DNA of 64,000 bases from Hymenobacter sp. PAMC 26628. GTDB taxonomy: Bacteria; Bacteroidota; Bacteroidia; Cytophagales; Hymenobacteraceae. A program made the translations under genes and the position numbers. Where the stretch lies: contig NZ_CP014304.1 in NCBI RefSeq assembly GCF_001562275.1, positions 5,084,001-5,148,000 on the forward strand. The letters run 5' to 3'. A model generated the notes under the pieces. It ran no database searches, was not told the origin of the DNA, and saw only the letters and a program-made list of their open reading frames with translations. Below, piece by piece: positions 8,786 through 16,960 of this stretch (positions are counted from its first letter, which is position 1; the number at the start of each line of letters is the position of its first letter).

Positions 8786-9396
8786 TCAGTGTACATGATA
8801 GCCGCAGTGGGCAAACCAGTTTTGGGCATCGTCGGCGCTAATCCACTGCATGGCCGCGCCAATGGCCTCGTCCAAGGCTTCGCGGGTGCGGGCCTGGGCC
8901 GTGCGCAACCAGGCTTTGAACTTGCTCCAGCCATTTTCGATGGGGCTGAAATCGGGCGAATACGGGGGTAAAAACAGCCCCCGTGCCCCGCACGCCTCGA
9001 TGCGTTCGCGCATGCCGGCCACTTTGTGCACGCGCAGATGATCGAGCACGACCACGTCGCCGGGCCGCAAGCTGGGGCCGAGCACCTGGTCGAGGTAGGC
9101 GGCGAAGCGGTCTTGGGTGAGGGCGCCGTCCAGCGTCATGACGGCTTCCAGGCCGTCCACCGAGAGCGCCCCGACCACCGGCACGTTGGGGCCGCCGTGC
9201 AACGGTACGCCCTGGCCGACACGCCGCCCGCCCACGGCCCGGCCGTAGCGGCGGGTGTGGGTCAGGTTCACGCCGGCTTCGTCCACGCACTTGAAGCGTG
9301 TCACATCTTCGCCCTGCAGGGCTTCGAGAAAGGCGCCGCGCAACGCTTTTGCCCGCTCGGTGTCGCGTTCGGCGGCGTGGATACTCTTTTTTTTCG
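8786..9396 (-). CDS. IS630 copy b, second frame (DDE catalytic part)
   Basis: From the A8 tract the frame gives KKKSIHAAERD, then the DDE core: FKCVDEAGVNLTHTRRYGRA (first Asp), VVVLDHLRVHKVAGM (second Asp) and YSPDFSPIENGWSKFKAWL (Glu). It stops at 8786, inside the terminal region. With the -1 shift the full transposase appears intact, so this copy may still be mobile. It differs from copy a in sequence and ends, so the two are different IS630 types. Confidence 0.85.
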
Positions 9397-9735
9397 CCGC
9401 AAGTCGTGCCCCGCCAGCACCTGCCACACCAACGTCCGGCTCACGGCCGGGCCGCCGCCAGCGACCAGCGCCGCCTGCAGTTCGGCCAGGGTCACGTCCG
9501 GCTGCTGGCCCACCCAGGCCACCAGTTGCGCCTGCGCGGCGGCGGCGAGTTTGGCCGCCGGGCCGCCGGTGTGGGGCCGGGCCGCGACCGAGCCCGTGGT
9601 CCGTTGCCGCCGCAAGAGCTTGTCCACGAAGGCCGTACTCACGCTGAACGCGGCGGCCACTTGGGCAATGGTTCGTCCCGGTTGGGTACAGGCGCTGGCC
9701 ACGCGCTCGCGCAGGGCTTGGGAGTACGGCTTCAT
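9301..9735 (-). CDS. IS630 copy b, first frame (helix-turn-helix part)
   Basis: 144 residues starting MKPYSQALRERVASACTQPG. The first segment is a transposase helix-turn-helix (TIAQVAAAFSVSTAFVDKLL), followed by the linker winged-helix domain (PDVTLAELQAALVAGGG). It crosses an eight-A tract (plus-strand T8 at 9387-9394) and then runs out of frame into a non-conserved tail. The catalytic half follows in the -1 frame. Confidence 0.85.
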   Translation of the reverse strand: MKPYSQALRERVASACTQPGRTIAQVAAAFSVSTAFVDKLLRRQRTTGSVAARPHTGGPAAKLAAAAQAQLVAWVGQQPDVTLAELQAALVAGGGPAVSRTLVWQVLAGHDLRRKKRVSTPPNATPSGQKRCAAPFSKPCRAKM

Positions 9736-9784
9736 GCGGCAAGCTACGCACAGCCATCTGTATACTGATTATTAAACTGCTCTA

Positions 9785-9937
9785 ACAACGGGAGCAGGTT
9801 CCAGCCTATGGTCCGATTCAGGACCCGCCGGGGTGCGTTCGCGCACCTCAATAGAAAGCCAGGCTCAGAGCCTATTAGCAAGGCATCGAGGCGGCAAACG
9901 CAGGGTTGTCCAGGAGCAGCTAACCCCCTTCTTTTTT
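9785..9937 (+). ncRNA. Candidate IS110 bridge RNA region
   Basis: This non-coding leader shows a chain of hairpins: GGTCC/GGACC (9810-9825), GGTGCG-TTCG-CGCACC with a UUCG loop (9832-9847), AGGCT-CAG-AGCCT (9861-9873), and GGGTT/AACCC (9903-9926). Known IS110 elements encode a structured bridge RNA in the non-coding end before the transposase. The match is by position and structure only; guide loops were not identified. Confidence 0.4.
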
Positions 9938-10945
9938 ATGTACACCCATTTTCTAGGCGTTGACGTGGGTAAAGATACGCTCGACGTGGCCCTGCTCAGC
10001 GCCGACCATCGCCTCTGCGACCAGCAGCAACTATCCAACGAGCCAGCAGCCATTCGGCAATGGGTCAAGGACTTGGTCCGACGCGTCCCCGGTTTTTCGC
10101 TGGCCCATTGTTTGGTGTGCCTGGAGCACACGGGCCTCTATAACCGGCCCCTGTTGGCGGCGTTGCAGGCCCTGGCCGTGCCGGTCCGGGTGGAGCGGGC
10201 CGCTCACCTGAAGGCCTGCATGGGCCTGGTGCGCGGCAAGACCGACAAAGTAGACGCCGAGCGCATTGCCCGTTGCGCCGCCCGCTACCGCGACCAGGCC
10301 AAGCTCTGGCAGCCCGCTCGGCCGGTACTGGCCGAACTGGACCGGCTGCTGGCCCGCCGCAGCCGGCTGGTTAAAGTCATCCGAATGCTGCAAACGCCGC
10401 TGAGTGGCAGCCAAGGCTTCTTTTCGGCGACCGAGCAACGGGCCGAAGAACGCGGCAGTGCCGCCGCGCTGGCCGCGCTGCGGGCCGATGTGCAGGCCGT
10501 GGAGCGCGCCGTTAAAGCCCTGTTGCGCGACGACCCGGCCCTGGCCCACCTCTACGAGCGCCTAGGCTCCGTGCCCGGCATCGGGCTGGTCACGGCGGCG
10601 GAAGTACTGGTAACCACCAACGAGTTCATGACCAGTGCCGACCCCAAGCAGTACGCCTGCTACGCCGGCGTCGTGCCCTTCGAGCACAGCTCGGGCCAAC
10701 GACGAGGTCGGCCCCGCGTGAGCCACCAGGCCAACAAGCGCGTCAAGATGCTGTTGCACTTGGCCGCGTTGGCCGCCGTGCGCCACTGCCCCGCCCTAAA
10801 GGCCCATTACGAACGGAAAGTAGCCGAAGGCAAAAACAAGATGCTGGTCCTCAATAATGTGCGCAACAAACTCGTCCACTACCTTTTTGCTTGCGTCCAG
10901 AAAGACCGAAATTATGACAAAACCTATGCGCTGGCCCTTGCATAG
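9938..10945 (+). CDS. IS110-family DEDD transposase
   Basis: 335 residues from the ATG at 9938, chosen over an upstream in-frame ATG because family members begin near FLGVDVGKDTLDVAL. The RuvC-like DEDD residues are visible: Asp in GVDVGKD, Glu in CLEHTGLYN, and two Asp in KTDKVDAERIA. The C-terminal transposase_20 domain follows (LGSVPGIGLVTAAEVLV, CYAGVVPFEHSSG, then KRVKMLLHLAALAAVRHC) with its conserved serine. Length is normal for the family and no lesion is seen, so it may be active. Confidence 0.9.
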   Translation: MYTHFLGVDVGKDTLDVALLSADHRLCDQQQLSNEPAAIRQWVKDLVRRVPGFSLAHCLVCLEHTGLYNRPLLAALQALAVPVRVERAAHLKACMGLVRGKTDKVDAERIARCAARYRDQAKLWQPARPVLAELDRLLARRSRLVKVIRMLQTPLSGSQGFFSATEQRAEERGSAAALAALRADVQAVERAVKALLRDDPALAHLYERLGSVPGIGLVTAAEVLVTTNEFMTSADPKQYACYAGVVPFEHSSGQRRGRPRVSHQANKRVKMLLHLAALAAVRHCPALKAHYERKVAEGKNKMLVLNNVRNKLVHYLFACVQKDRNYDKTYALALA

Positions 10946-11183
10946 GTCATAGAAATCGCACGGTTAACATCGCCGCCGCTACCAACAAGGCGTTTCCGCA
11001 GAAGCAACACACTGCCCCTAATTCCTGTGCGGCGTCTTCCATCCAGGCAATTTAAGTAACCCCGGCTAGCACGGGACACGGGAGTCAAAAGCTGGGTTTG
11101 CCCACCCCCGATCCGCGGCAACGGACAAAAACGCGGGCTTGCTGTTACACGCCCGTTACTCCTCCGCTAAACGCTGCGCCCCC

Positions 11184-12851
11184 ATGACCGATATTGCCAT
11201 TGCCCAAGCCGCGGCCATTCTGCCCATCCGGCTGGTGGCCGAACGCCTCGCCATCGCCGAAGACGATCTGGAAACCTACGGCAAGTACAAGGCCAAACTG
11301 CCGCTACACCTCCTCGATGCGCAGAAAATAGCCAACGCCCACCTCATCCTGGTCACGGCCCTCACCCCTACGCCGGCGGGCGAGGGCAAAACCACGGTGT
11401 CGGTGGGCCTGAACGACGGGCTCAACCGGCTGGGCAAAAAGGCCATTGCGGTGCTCCGCGAGCCGTCGGTGGGCCCGGTGTTCGGCATGAAGGGGGGCGC
11501 CACCGGGGGCGGCCATGCGCAGCTTATCCCCATGGTCGACATCAACCTGCACTTCACTGGGGATTTCGCCGCCGTAGAAAAGGCCAACAACCTGCTGGCC
11601 GCCCTCATCGACAACGCCCTTCACCAACCCCATCACGCCCTGCGCCTCGACCCGCGCACGGTGACCTGGAAGCGGGCCATCGACCTGAACGACCGCAGCC
11701 TGCGCGAAATCATCGTCGGCCTGGGCGGCAAGGCCAACGGGGCGATGCGCACCGACGGCTTCAACATCACGGCCGCTTCCGAGGTCATGGCCATCTTGTG
11801 CCTGGCCACCAGCCTGGCCGACCTGAAAACCAAACTCGGCAACATTTTCGTCGGCTACACCTACGACAACGAGCCGGTGTACGCCCGCGACCTCAAGGCC
11901 GAAGCGGCCATGACCATCCTGCTGCGCGACGCCCTAAAGCCCAACCTGGTGCAAACCTTGGAGGGCAACCCGGCCCTCATCCACGGCGGGCCTTTTGCTA
12001 ACATTGCCCAAGGCACCAACACCGTTCTGGCCACCCGCATGGGCCTGTCGCTCGGCGACTACGTGGTGACCGAGGCCGGCTTCGGGGCTGATTTGGGGGC
12101 CGAGAAGTTCCTCAACCTGAAGTGCGGCTACGGGGAGTTGCGGCCCGCAGCGCTGGTGCTCGTGGCCACCATCCGGGCGCTGCGCCACCACGGCGGCGCC
12201 CCCGCGGCCGAGTTGAACACGCCCGACCTGGACCGGGTGACCCAGGGCTTTGCAAATCTGGAAAAGCACATCGAGAACGCCCGCAAGTTTGGGCTAAATC
12301 CCGTGGTAGCCATCAACCACTTCGGGACCGACACCGCGGCTGAAATCACGCTGCTGCAAAAGCTGTGCGCCCACCTGGGCGTGCCAGCTGTGCTGAGCAC
12401 GGCCTGGGCCGACGGGGGCGCGGGCGCCACCGGGCTGGCCGAAGCCGTGCTCGAAAGCATCGCCGGCGGCACCAACGACTTCCGTCCGCTCTACGCGTGG
12501 AATCAGCCCGTCAAAGCCAAAATTGACACCATTGCCCGGGAAATTTACGGGGCCGCCGGCGTCGACTACACGCCCAAGGCCGAGGCCGACCTGCGCCGCA
12601 TCAACCGGCTGGGCCTGGCGGGCCTGCCGATCTGCATGGCCAAAACCCAAAAGTCGTTTTCCGACAACGAGAAGCTCGTGGGCCGCCCATCGGGCTTCCG
12701 CGTCACCGTGCGGGAGTTTGAACTGGCCACCGGGGCCGGGTTCCTCATTCCGCTGCTGGGCACTATGCTGCGCATGCCGGGCCTGCCCGCCTTGCCCGCC
12801 TCGGAGGGCATGGACATCGACGACAACGGGGTAATTACCGGGTTGTCGTAG
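11184..12851 (+). CDS. fhs: Formate-tetrahydrofolate ligase
   Basis: 555 residues from the ATG at 11184. The enzyme makes 10-formyl-tetrahydrofolate from formate, tetrahydrofolate and ATP. The ATP-binding loop PTPAGEGKTT is at residues 62-71, followed by the family stretches REPSVGPVFGMKGGATGGG, RTDGFNITAASEVMAI, EAGFGADLGAEKF and KTQKSFSDN. Length fits the family. The longer frame from 11139 adds an unlikely N-terminus (LLHARYSSAKRCAP). It stands alone between an IS110 and the phosphonate-type genes; a link with one-carbon units released by their pathway is possible but only speculative. Confidence 0.95.
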   Translation: MTDIAIAQAAAILPIRLVAERLAIAEDDLETYGKYKAKLPLHLLDAQKIANAHLILVTALTPTPAGEGKTTVSVGLNDGLNRLGKKAIAVLREPSVGPVFGMKGGATGGGHAQLIPMVDINLHFTGDFAAVEKANNLLAALIDNALHQPHHALRLDPRTVTWKRAIDLNDRSLREIIVGLGGKANGAMRTDGFNITAASEVMAILCLATSLADLKTKLGNIFVGYTYDNEPVYARDLKAEAAMTILLRDALKPNLVQTLEGNPALIHGGPFANIAQGTNTVLATRMGLSLGDYVVTEAGFGADLGAEKFLNLKCGYGELRPAALVLVATIRALRHHGGAPAAELNTPDLDRVTQGFANLEKHIENARKFGLNPVVAINHFGTDTAAEITLLQKLCAHLGVPAVLSTAWADGGAGATGLAEAVLESIAGGTNDFRPLYAWNQPVKAKIDTIAREIYGAAGVDYTPKAEADLRRINRLGLAGLPICMAKTQKSFSDNEKLVGRPSGFRVTVREFELATGAGFLIPLLGTMLRMPGLPALPASEGMDIDDNGVITGLS

Positions 12852-12973
12852 CCGTTGGGGTCGTTGGGTTGTTGCCGCCGGTTTTCCTACCGAAACTTTA
12901 CCACCTAAAACAGCCCTATCTTAACTTTGCTGTGGAAGAGAATTTTTAGCGAATAGCCGCAATTTTGAGTGGC

Positions 12974-14125
12974 TTAAGTTAAGGAGGCCACGTGCTGGCG
13001 GGAAAAGCCGCCAGCGGTTGTCATGCCCTTGCCGCCAATGCCGGTGACGATGTGAATGCGCGGGTCGGGCGAGTGCTGGAAAATTTCGGTCGATTTACTT
13101 TGGCAGTAGTACCCGTTCCAGGTGCGCTGAACGCGCCAGTCGGGCAAGTCCAAGATGCGCTGGGCGGCGCGCAGCACAAGCTGGTTCAGCTGGTCATCGT
13201 TGTTGAAATCCAGGGGGTCGGCCGTGGCCAGGTCGGCGTACTCGTGCGTGTCGCCGACGATGATGGACCCATCGAGGGCTTGTTTGAACAAGAGGTGGAT
13301 GCCCCATCGCTGCAATTCGGGGTCCACGTCCACTCGCTGGAGTTGGGCGAACGACGGGCAGCTGTGGAAGGCGTGGTAGCGCCGGATGGACAAGCCCGTG
13401 AGCACCGCGCCCGGCAGCGACACCTGCGGCAGCGGGTAGGTGGCCAGCATCTGCAGCTTGACCAATTGCAAGTCGCTTTGCGCGAATACCTCGGGGAATA
13501 AAAACTGGAAGTCGCGGCCGCTGCACACCACCACCTGGGCCCCGGCGTAGCGCCGGCCCTGCGCGTCGGTTACCGTGCAGCCGGCGTCGCCGGCCGTTAC
13601 CTCCCGGACCGGCGTAGCGGGGCGGTAGTCGAGCCGCCAGCGGGCCACCAGGTAGGCCAGCAACTGGTGAATCAGCAGGTCGGGCTCAGCCGTGACTTCT
13701 TGGGCAAAGTGCAGCCCCCCCGCGCAATAATCGGCCCGCACGGCGGGCAGGCGCTGCCGGCACTGGGCCCCGGTGAGCACCTGCGAAGCGTAACCCAGCG
13801 CCCGGTAGCGGGCGTGCTTTTCTTCTAGTACCTGCATTTCCAGCGCCGACGAGGCCAGGTAGAGCGAGCCGGTGGACCGAATGGAAATGTCGTATTCGGC
13901 CTGAATGGCTTGGTAAGTGGCCAGGCTCACGCGGGCGTAGTCGAACCACTCGCCTTCGGCCATGCCCGAAGGAATAATTTGCCCAAAGTTGCGCACAGTG
14001 GCTTCCATGGGCCGAGCATCTTTTTCCAGCAGCAGCACCTTCAGGCCGCGCTGCAGGGCGAAGTAGGCGTGGAACGCGCCCAAGGCTCCCGCGCCTACTA
14101 CGATTAAGTCAAACGATTTTTCCAT
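12974..14125 (-). CDS. FAD-dependent oxidoreductase, TIGR03364-like (phosphonate-associated)
   Basis: 383 residues from an ATG at 14125. The N-terminus is a Rossmann FAD site (DLIVVGAGALGAFHAYFALQ, residues 6-25), followed by the DAO-type fold with substrate-domain stretches (TVRNFGQIIPSGMAEGEWF, QVVVCSGRDFQFLFPE) and a C-terminal FAD-contact segment (GIGGKGMTTAGGFS). This fits the TIGR03364 group, glycine-oxidase-like enzymes found next to PhnX-like hydrolases and implicated in oxidising aminoethylphosphonate or N-methylated forms. Here a PhnX-like hydrolase gene lies two genes away, which supports that role. The exact substrate is inferred. Confidence 0.85.
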   Translation of the reverse strand: MEKSFDLIVVGAGALGAFHAYFALQRGLKVLLLEKDARPMEATVRNFGQIIPSGMAEGEWFDYARVSLATYQAIQAEYDISIRSTGSLYLASSALEMQVLEEKHARYRALGYASQVLTGAQCRQRLPAVRADYCAGGLHFAQEVTAEPDLLIHQLLAYLVARWRLDYRPATPVREVTAGDAGCTVTDAQGRRYAGAQVVVCSGRDFQFLFPEVFAQSDLQLVKLQMLATYPLPQVSLPGAVLTGLSIRRYHAFHSCPSFAQLQRVDVDPELQRWGIHLLFKQALDGSIIVGDTHEYADLATADPLDFNNDDQLNQLVLRAAQRILDLPDWRVQRTWNGYYCQSKSTEIFQHSPDPRIHIVTGIGGKGMTTAGGFSRQHVASLT

Positions 14126-14153
14126 GGCGCGCCGGCTGGTTGGGTAGTCGGCG

Positions 14154-14161
14154 CAAACGTA
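14154..14161 (-). promoter_or_regulatory. -7 box and shared motif before the FAD oxidoreductase gene
   Basis: The minus strand reads TACGTTTG (TAnnTTTG) about 28 bases before the ATG at 14125. It sits in GTTACGTTTGC, which also occurs before the XRE-cupin gene, so the two genes may share control. Confidence 0.5.
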
Positions 14162-14253
14162 ACAAAAGTTAACTAATAGGAAACTAGCAGGACGGTTACG
14201 AATAGGTTATTTATGGCGCAAGGCCCGGTTTTAATCAGCGGGGCAGCTGGTAA

Positions 14254-14829
14254 TTAATCGGTGTGACGCAGCAAATACACTTTCAGCAGGCGGGCGGGGC
14301 GTGCGGCGTCGTTACGCACGGAGTGGGCCAGCAGGCCGTCGAAGTACAGGGTATCGCCGGGACCCACTGCCACCTCGCCTTCTTTGAAACCGTAGTGCAC
14401 GGTGCCTTCCAGTACGTACACTAGCTCCAGGGCGTTGGTGGCGAGCGGCTTGCGGTAAGTGTTGGGGCTGATGTGGACTTCATTGACGCGCAGGCTGTAG
14501 TTGAGCAGATCCTGGGAGAGCAGGTACTTGTAGAGCAGGCCCTTGGAGTCGTCGCGCTGTTCGGGGCGGCCCTCGTCGGCCCGCACTAGTAGGTAAGGAG
14601 CAGTGGTTTCGCCGTTGATGTTCTTCACCAGTACCGCCACGTCCACTTCCAGCGAATTAGCGATTTCAACCAGCACCGAGAGGGAAGGCACGGTACGGAA
14701 ATTCTCAATCTTCGAGAGCAAACCCGCCGAGAGGCCACTGCGCTTGGCCAGCTCGCGCAGGCTCAACTTTTTTGCTTTGCGCAGTTCCAGGATGCGGACG
14801 CCAATCAAACTTAATTTATCGTGTTTCAT
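14254..14829 (-). CDS. XRE-family regulator with C-terminal cupin domain
   Basis: 191 residues from an ATG at 14829. Residues about 10-64 form an XRE helix-turn-helix (LRELAKRSGLSAGLLSKIEN, PSLSVLVEIANSLEVDV). Residues about 115-185 are a cupin_2 fold (ALELVYVLEGTVHYGFKEGE, GPGDTLYFDGLLAHSVRND). Such proteins (PuuR or SutR type) bind a small metabolite through the cupin. The gene is divergent from the PhnX-like hydrolase and upstream of the FAD oxidoreductase on the same strand, so it is the likely local regulator. Its ligand could be an aminophosphonate (inference). Confidence 0.85.
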   Translation of the reverse strand: MKHDKLSLIGVRILELRKAKKLSLRELAKRSGLSAGLLSKIENFRTVPSLSVLVEIANSLEVDVAVLVKNINGETTAPYLLVRADEGRPEQRDDSKGLLYKYLLSQDLLNYSLRVNEVHISPNTYRKPLATNALELVYVLEGTVHYGFKEGEVAVGPGDTLYFDGLLAHSVRNDAARPARLLKVYLLRHTD

Positions 14830-14846
14830 GCAAAAGAGCTAGGACG

Positions 14847-14865
14847 GCAAACGTAACGCAAACGT
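14847..14865 (-). promoter_or_regulatory. Promoter and direct-repeat operator candidate before the XRE-cupin gene
   Basis: GCAAACGT occurs at 14847-14854 and again at 14858-14865, exactly 11 bases (one helical turn) apart. The first copy is also the minus-strand -7 box TACGTTTG (14848-14855). A third copy, GCAAACGT, is at 14153-14160 before the FAD gene. This spacing suits a regulator binding one face of the helix. Confidence 0.45.
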
Positions 14866-14899
14866 GATAATGACGGAACAAGGGGCCCGCCGCGGAACG

Positions 14900-14907
14900 T
14901 ATATTTG
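14900..14907 (+). promoter_or_regulatory. -7 box for the PhnX-like hydrolase gene
   Basis: TATATTTG matches TAnnTTTG, 36 bases before the ATG at 14943. It lies in the divergent region shared with the XRE-cupin gene. Confidence 0.5.
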
Positions 14908-14942
14908 TTGCATATTGGTCAACACAAATAGCTGCCCGTTTT

Positions 14943-15677
14943 ATGGCCTCTTTGCAACTTGTGGTGCTGGACATGGCCGGCACCACCGTCCGCGACCAGC
15001 ACGAAGTAGAAGCGTGCTTTGCCCGCGCTGCCGCCACCACCGGGCTCCACGCCTCAGCCGCCCGCATCCTGGCTGTACAGGGCCAAGCCAAGCGCTTCGT
15101 GTTCGACCTGCTGTGGCGTGAGCAGCTGGGGCCCACGGCCCCCGGGGCCGAGCTGACCGCCCACGTAGACCACTCGTACCAAGTGTTTCGGGACGTACTG
15201 GAAAGTCACTACCGCACGGCCGAAGTACTGCCCACCGAAGGTTGTCTCGACTTATTTGCCTTTCTCAAAGGCCAAGGCATTCGTATTGCCCTCACCACGG
15301 GCTTCTACCGCGAGGTGACGGACCTGATTCTGCGCCGCTTGGGCTGGCAGGTGGGTCTTGACGCGCAGCACCGGGGCAGTAGCCAATCAATTATTGACTT
15401 ATCCATCGCCAGCGACGAGGTGACGGAGGGCCGCCCCGCCCCCCTCATGATTCAAAAGGCGATGCAGACCTTCGGCATCACCGACCCGCGGCAGGTCTGG
15501 AACGTGGGCGACACGCCCTCCGACCTGGCGTCGGGCCGGCGCGCCGGCTGCGCCCGCAGCCTGGGCCTTACCAACGGCACGCACTCGGCGCAGCAGCTGG
15601 CCGCCCACCCCCACGACGGCCTTTTAGCCTCGCTCACCGAGCTGCGCCAGCAGCTGCAAGCATTACTGCCGGCCTAG
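14943..15677 (+). CDS. PhnX-like HAD hydrolase (phosphonatase-like, TIGR03351 type)
   Basis: 244 residues. The HAD nucleophile motif is DMAGTT at residues 10-15; the second position Asp of normal phosphatases is Ala, as in phosphonoacetaldehyde hydrolase, which points to C-P bond cleavage. A helical cap follows with a lysine (AVQGQAKRF, Lys50) that could be the Schiff-base residue, though this needs an alignment. Motif II is ALTTGF and the acidic motif IV is VWNVGDTPSDLASGRRAGC. The stop codon overlaps the stop of the convergent phosphatase gene. The call to phosphonatase-like is good; the substrate, possibly a hydroxylated phosphonoacetaldehyde, is not settled. Confidence 0.85.
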   Translation: MASLQLVVLDMAGTTVRDQHEVEACFARAAATTGLHASAARILAVQGQAKRFVFDLLWREQLGPTAPGAELTAHVDHSYQVFRDVLESHYRTAEVLPTEGCLDLFAFLKGQGIRIALTTGFYREVTDLILRRLGWQVGLDAQHRGSSQSIIDLSIASDEVTEGRPAPLMIQKAMQTFGITDPRQVWNVGDTPSDLASGRRAGCARSLGLTNGTHSAQQLAAHPHDGLLASLTELRQQLQALLPA

Positions 15678-16942
15678 TCCGGGCCGCTGGGCGCGGGTGG
15701 CCCGGCGGGCATTAGCCAGCAATTTATGGTGTTGTGGCTGCCTTCGAGCACGATTTTGTAGAACGCAGCGGGGTAGGCCGCCCGGCTGAGGGCCAGGCGC
15801 TGCCGGGCCAGCGGCACGGTACTCAGCAGCTCGTAGTCGTCCGTGCCGCCGGTTTTGAAGTTGTTGGTTTTGGTGGCCCATACCTTCACTTTTTCCGGTT
15901 GGCTGGCCAGGGCGGTCCAAGTAATACGCAGGCTATCGCTGCCGGCCGTCACCCGCGGCGCGGCCAGCGATACTGGCCCAATGAGCGGCACCCCGTCCAG
16001 CTCGCGCTGGGTAGCAGCCGGTAGGGACAGCTGCATAAACCGGGCGATGGTGGGTAGTACGTCTACAATGGTTACTGGCTCGCTGCTGGCATAAGCGTTG
16101 ATGCTTTGCTCGCTGAGCACGAGCCAGGTAGTGCGCTCGCGGTCTGACTGGCCGCCGTGGTTGCGGCCGGACTGGGCGTCGCGTCCGTGGTCGGTGGTGA
16201 GTACCAGTAACCAGTCTTCGGGCTTGGTTTTCATGCGCTCGCGCAGCGTGGCCCAAATACGGCCCACTTGTTCATCGACGTAGCCCACGGCGCGCACTTG
16301 CTCCTCGCTGTCGCCGTGGCGGTGGCCCATGTCGTCGGTGTGTTCCAAGTACACCCACGACAGGTCGGGGCCGTTTTCGCGCAGGCAGGTAGCGGCTTCA
16401 GCCACTACTTTGTCGTCGATGGCGTGGGTGTAGAGGCTCTGTTTGTCGTGCGGGAAGGCCACGGTATCGAGCTCGTAGCCATCGGCCTTGTAGTCGAAGT
16501 GCAGGCCGCCGGCCGCCGGCAAGCCCTCGCCCACCAGTTTGGTGCGGTTGTCGAGCCAGGTTGAGAAGATGGCGATTTTCCGTGCGGGCTGCTGCTCTTT
16601 CAGCAGGCGAAAAATGGTAGGGTAATGGTAATTAGGTGCTTTGATAGCATTGCCCCACACGTTGTGCTTGTAGCCCCAGGTGCCGGTGAGCAGGTCGTTG
16701 TAGCCGGGCGCCGAGATGGTGGGCGTCTCGGTATAAGTGCCCTTCTCACCGCCCACGTGGGCGCGCAGGTAGGTGCCACCCGCAATTAGCTTTTTAATAT
16801 TCGGGGTGTTCGCCTTTTCCAGCACGTCGGCCGGAATGCCATCGGCGATAATGAACACCACCTTGCGGGCCCGGACCGGCGGCTGGGCCCGGGCCAGGTG
16901 CCAGCCTAGCAGGCCGAGTAGCACCAGCAACTGATTTTTCAT
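15674..16942 (-). CDS. Secreted alkaline-phosphatase-superfamily phosphoesterase
   Basis: 422 residues with a signal peptide (residues 1-19, LLVLLGLLGWHLARA). The fold is the nucleotide pyrophosphatase/phosphodiesterase type: first metal Asp in VVFIIADGIPADVLE, a nucleophile region TYTETPTISAPGYNDLLTG, EHTDDMGHRHG and LVLTTDHGRDAQSGRNHGG supplying further metal ligands. About 90 residues at the C-terminus look like a fibronectin-type domain. Phosphonoacetate hydrolase belongs to the same superfamily, so either a phosphodiesterase or a C-P hydrolase is possible. It follows the propeller fusion gene after 18 bases, so it is the last gene of that operon. Confidence 0.8.
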   Translation of the reverse strand: MKNQLLVLLGLLGWHLARAQPPVRARKVVFIIADGIPADVLEKANTPNIKKLIAGGTYLRAHVGGEKGTYTETPTISAPGYNDLLTGTWGYKHNVWGNAIKAPNYHYPTIFRLLKEQQPARKIAIFSTWLDNRTKLVGEGLPAAGGLHFDYKADGYELDTVAFPHDKQSLYTHAIDDKVVAEAATCLRENGPDLSWVYLEHTDDMGHRHGDSEEQVRAVGYVDEQVGRIWATLRERMKTKPEDWLLVLTTDHGRDAQSGRNHGGQSDRERTTWLVLSEQSINAYASSEPVTIVDVLPTIARFMQLSLPAATQRELDGVPLIGPVSLAAPRVTAGSDSLRITWTALASQPEKVKVWATKTNNFKTGGTDDYELLSTVPLARQRLALSRAAYPAAFYKIVLEGSHNTINCWLMPAGPPAPSGPD

Positions 16943-16960
16943 GAGGGCACTATGGGCTGC

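Larger units (their letters stand above)
8772..9782 (-). mobile_element. IS630-family insertion sequence, copy b (1011 bp)
   Basis: Inverted ends GAGC(G/A)GTTTAATAATCAGT begin at 8772 and, reversed, end at 9782. TA flanks both sides: 8770-8771, which is also the flank of copy a, and 9783-9784. Confidence 0.9.
9785..10960 (+). mobile_element. IS110-family insertion sequence (ends approximate)
   Basis: One DEDD transposase with about 150 bases of structured non-coding DNA in front of it. IS110 elements lack clear terminal inverted repeats, so the limits are estimates. The left limit is set by the IS630 copy b flank. Confidence 0.6.
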
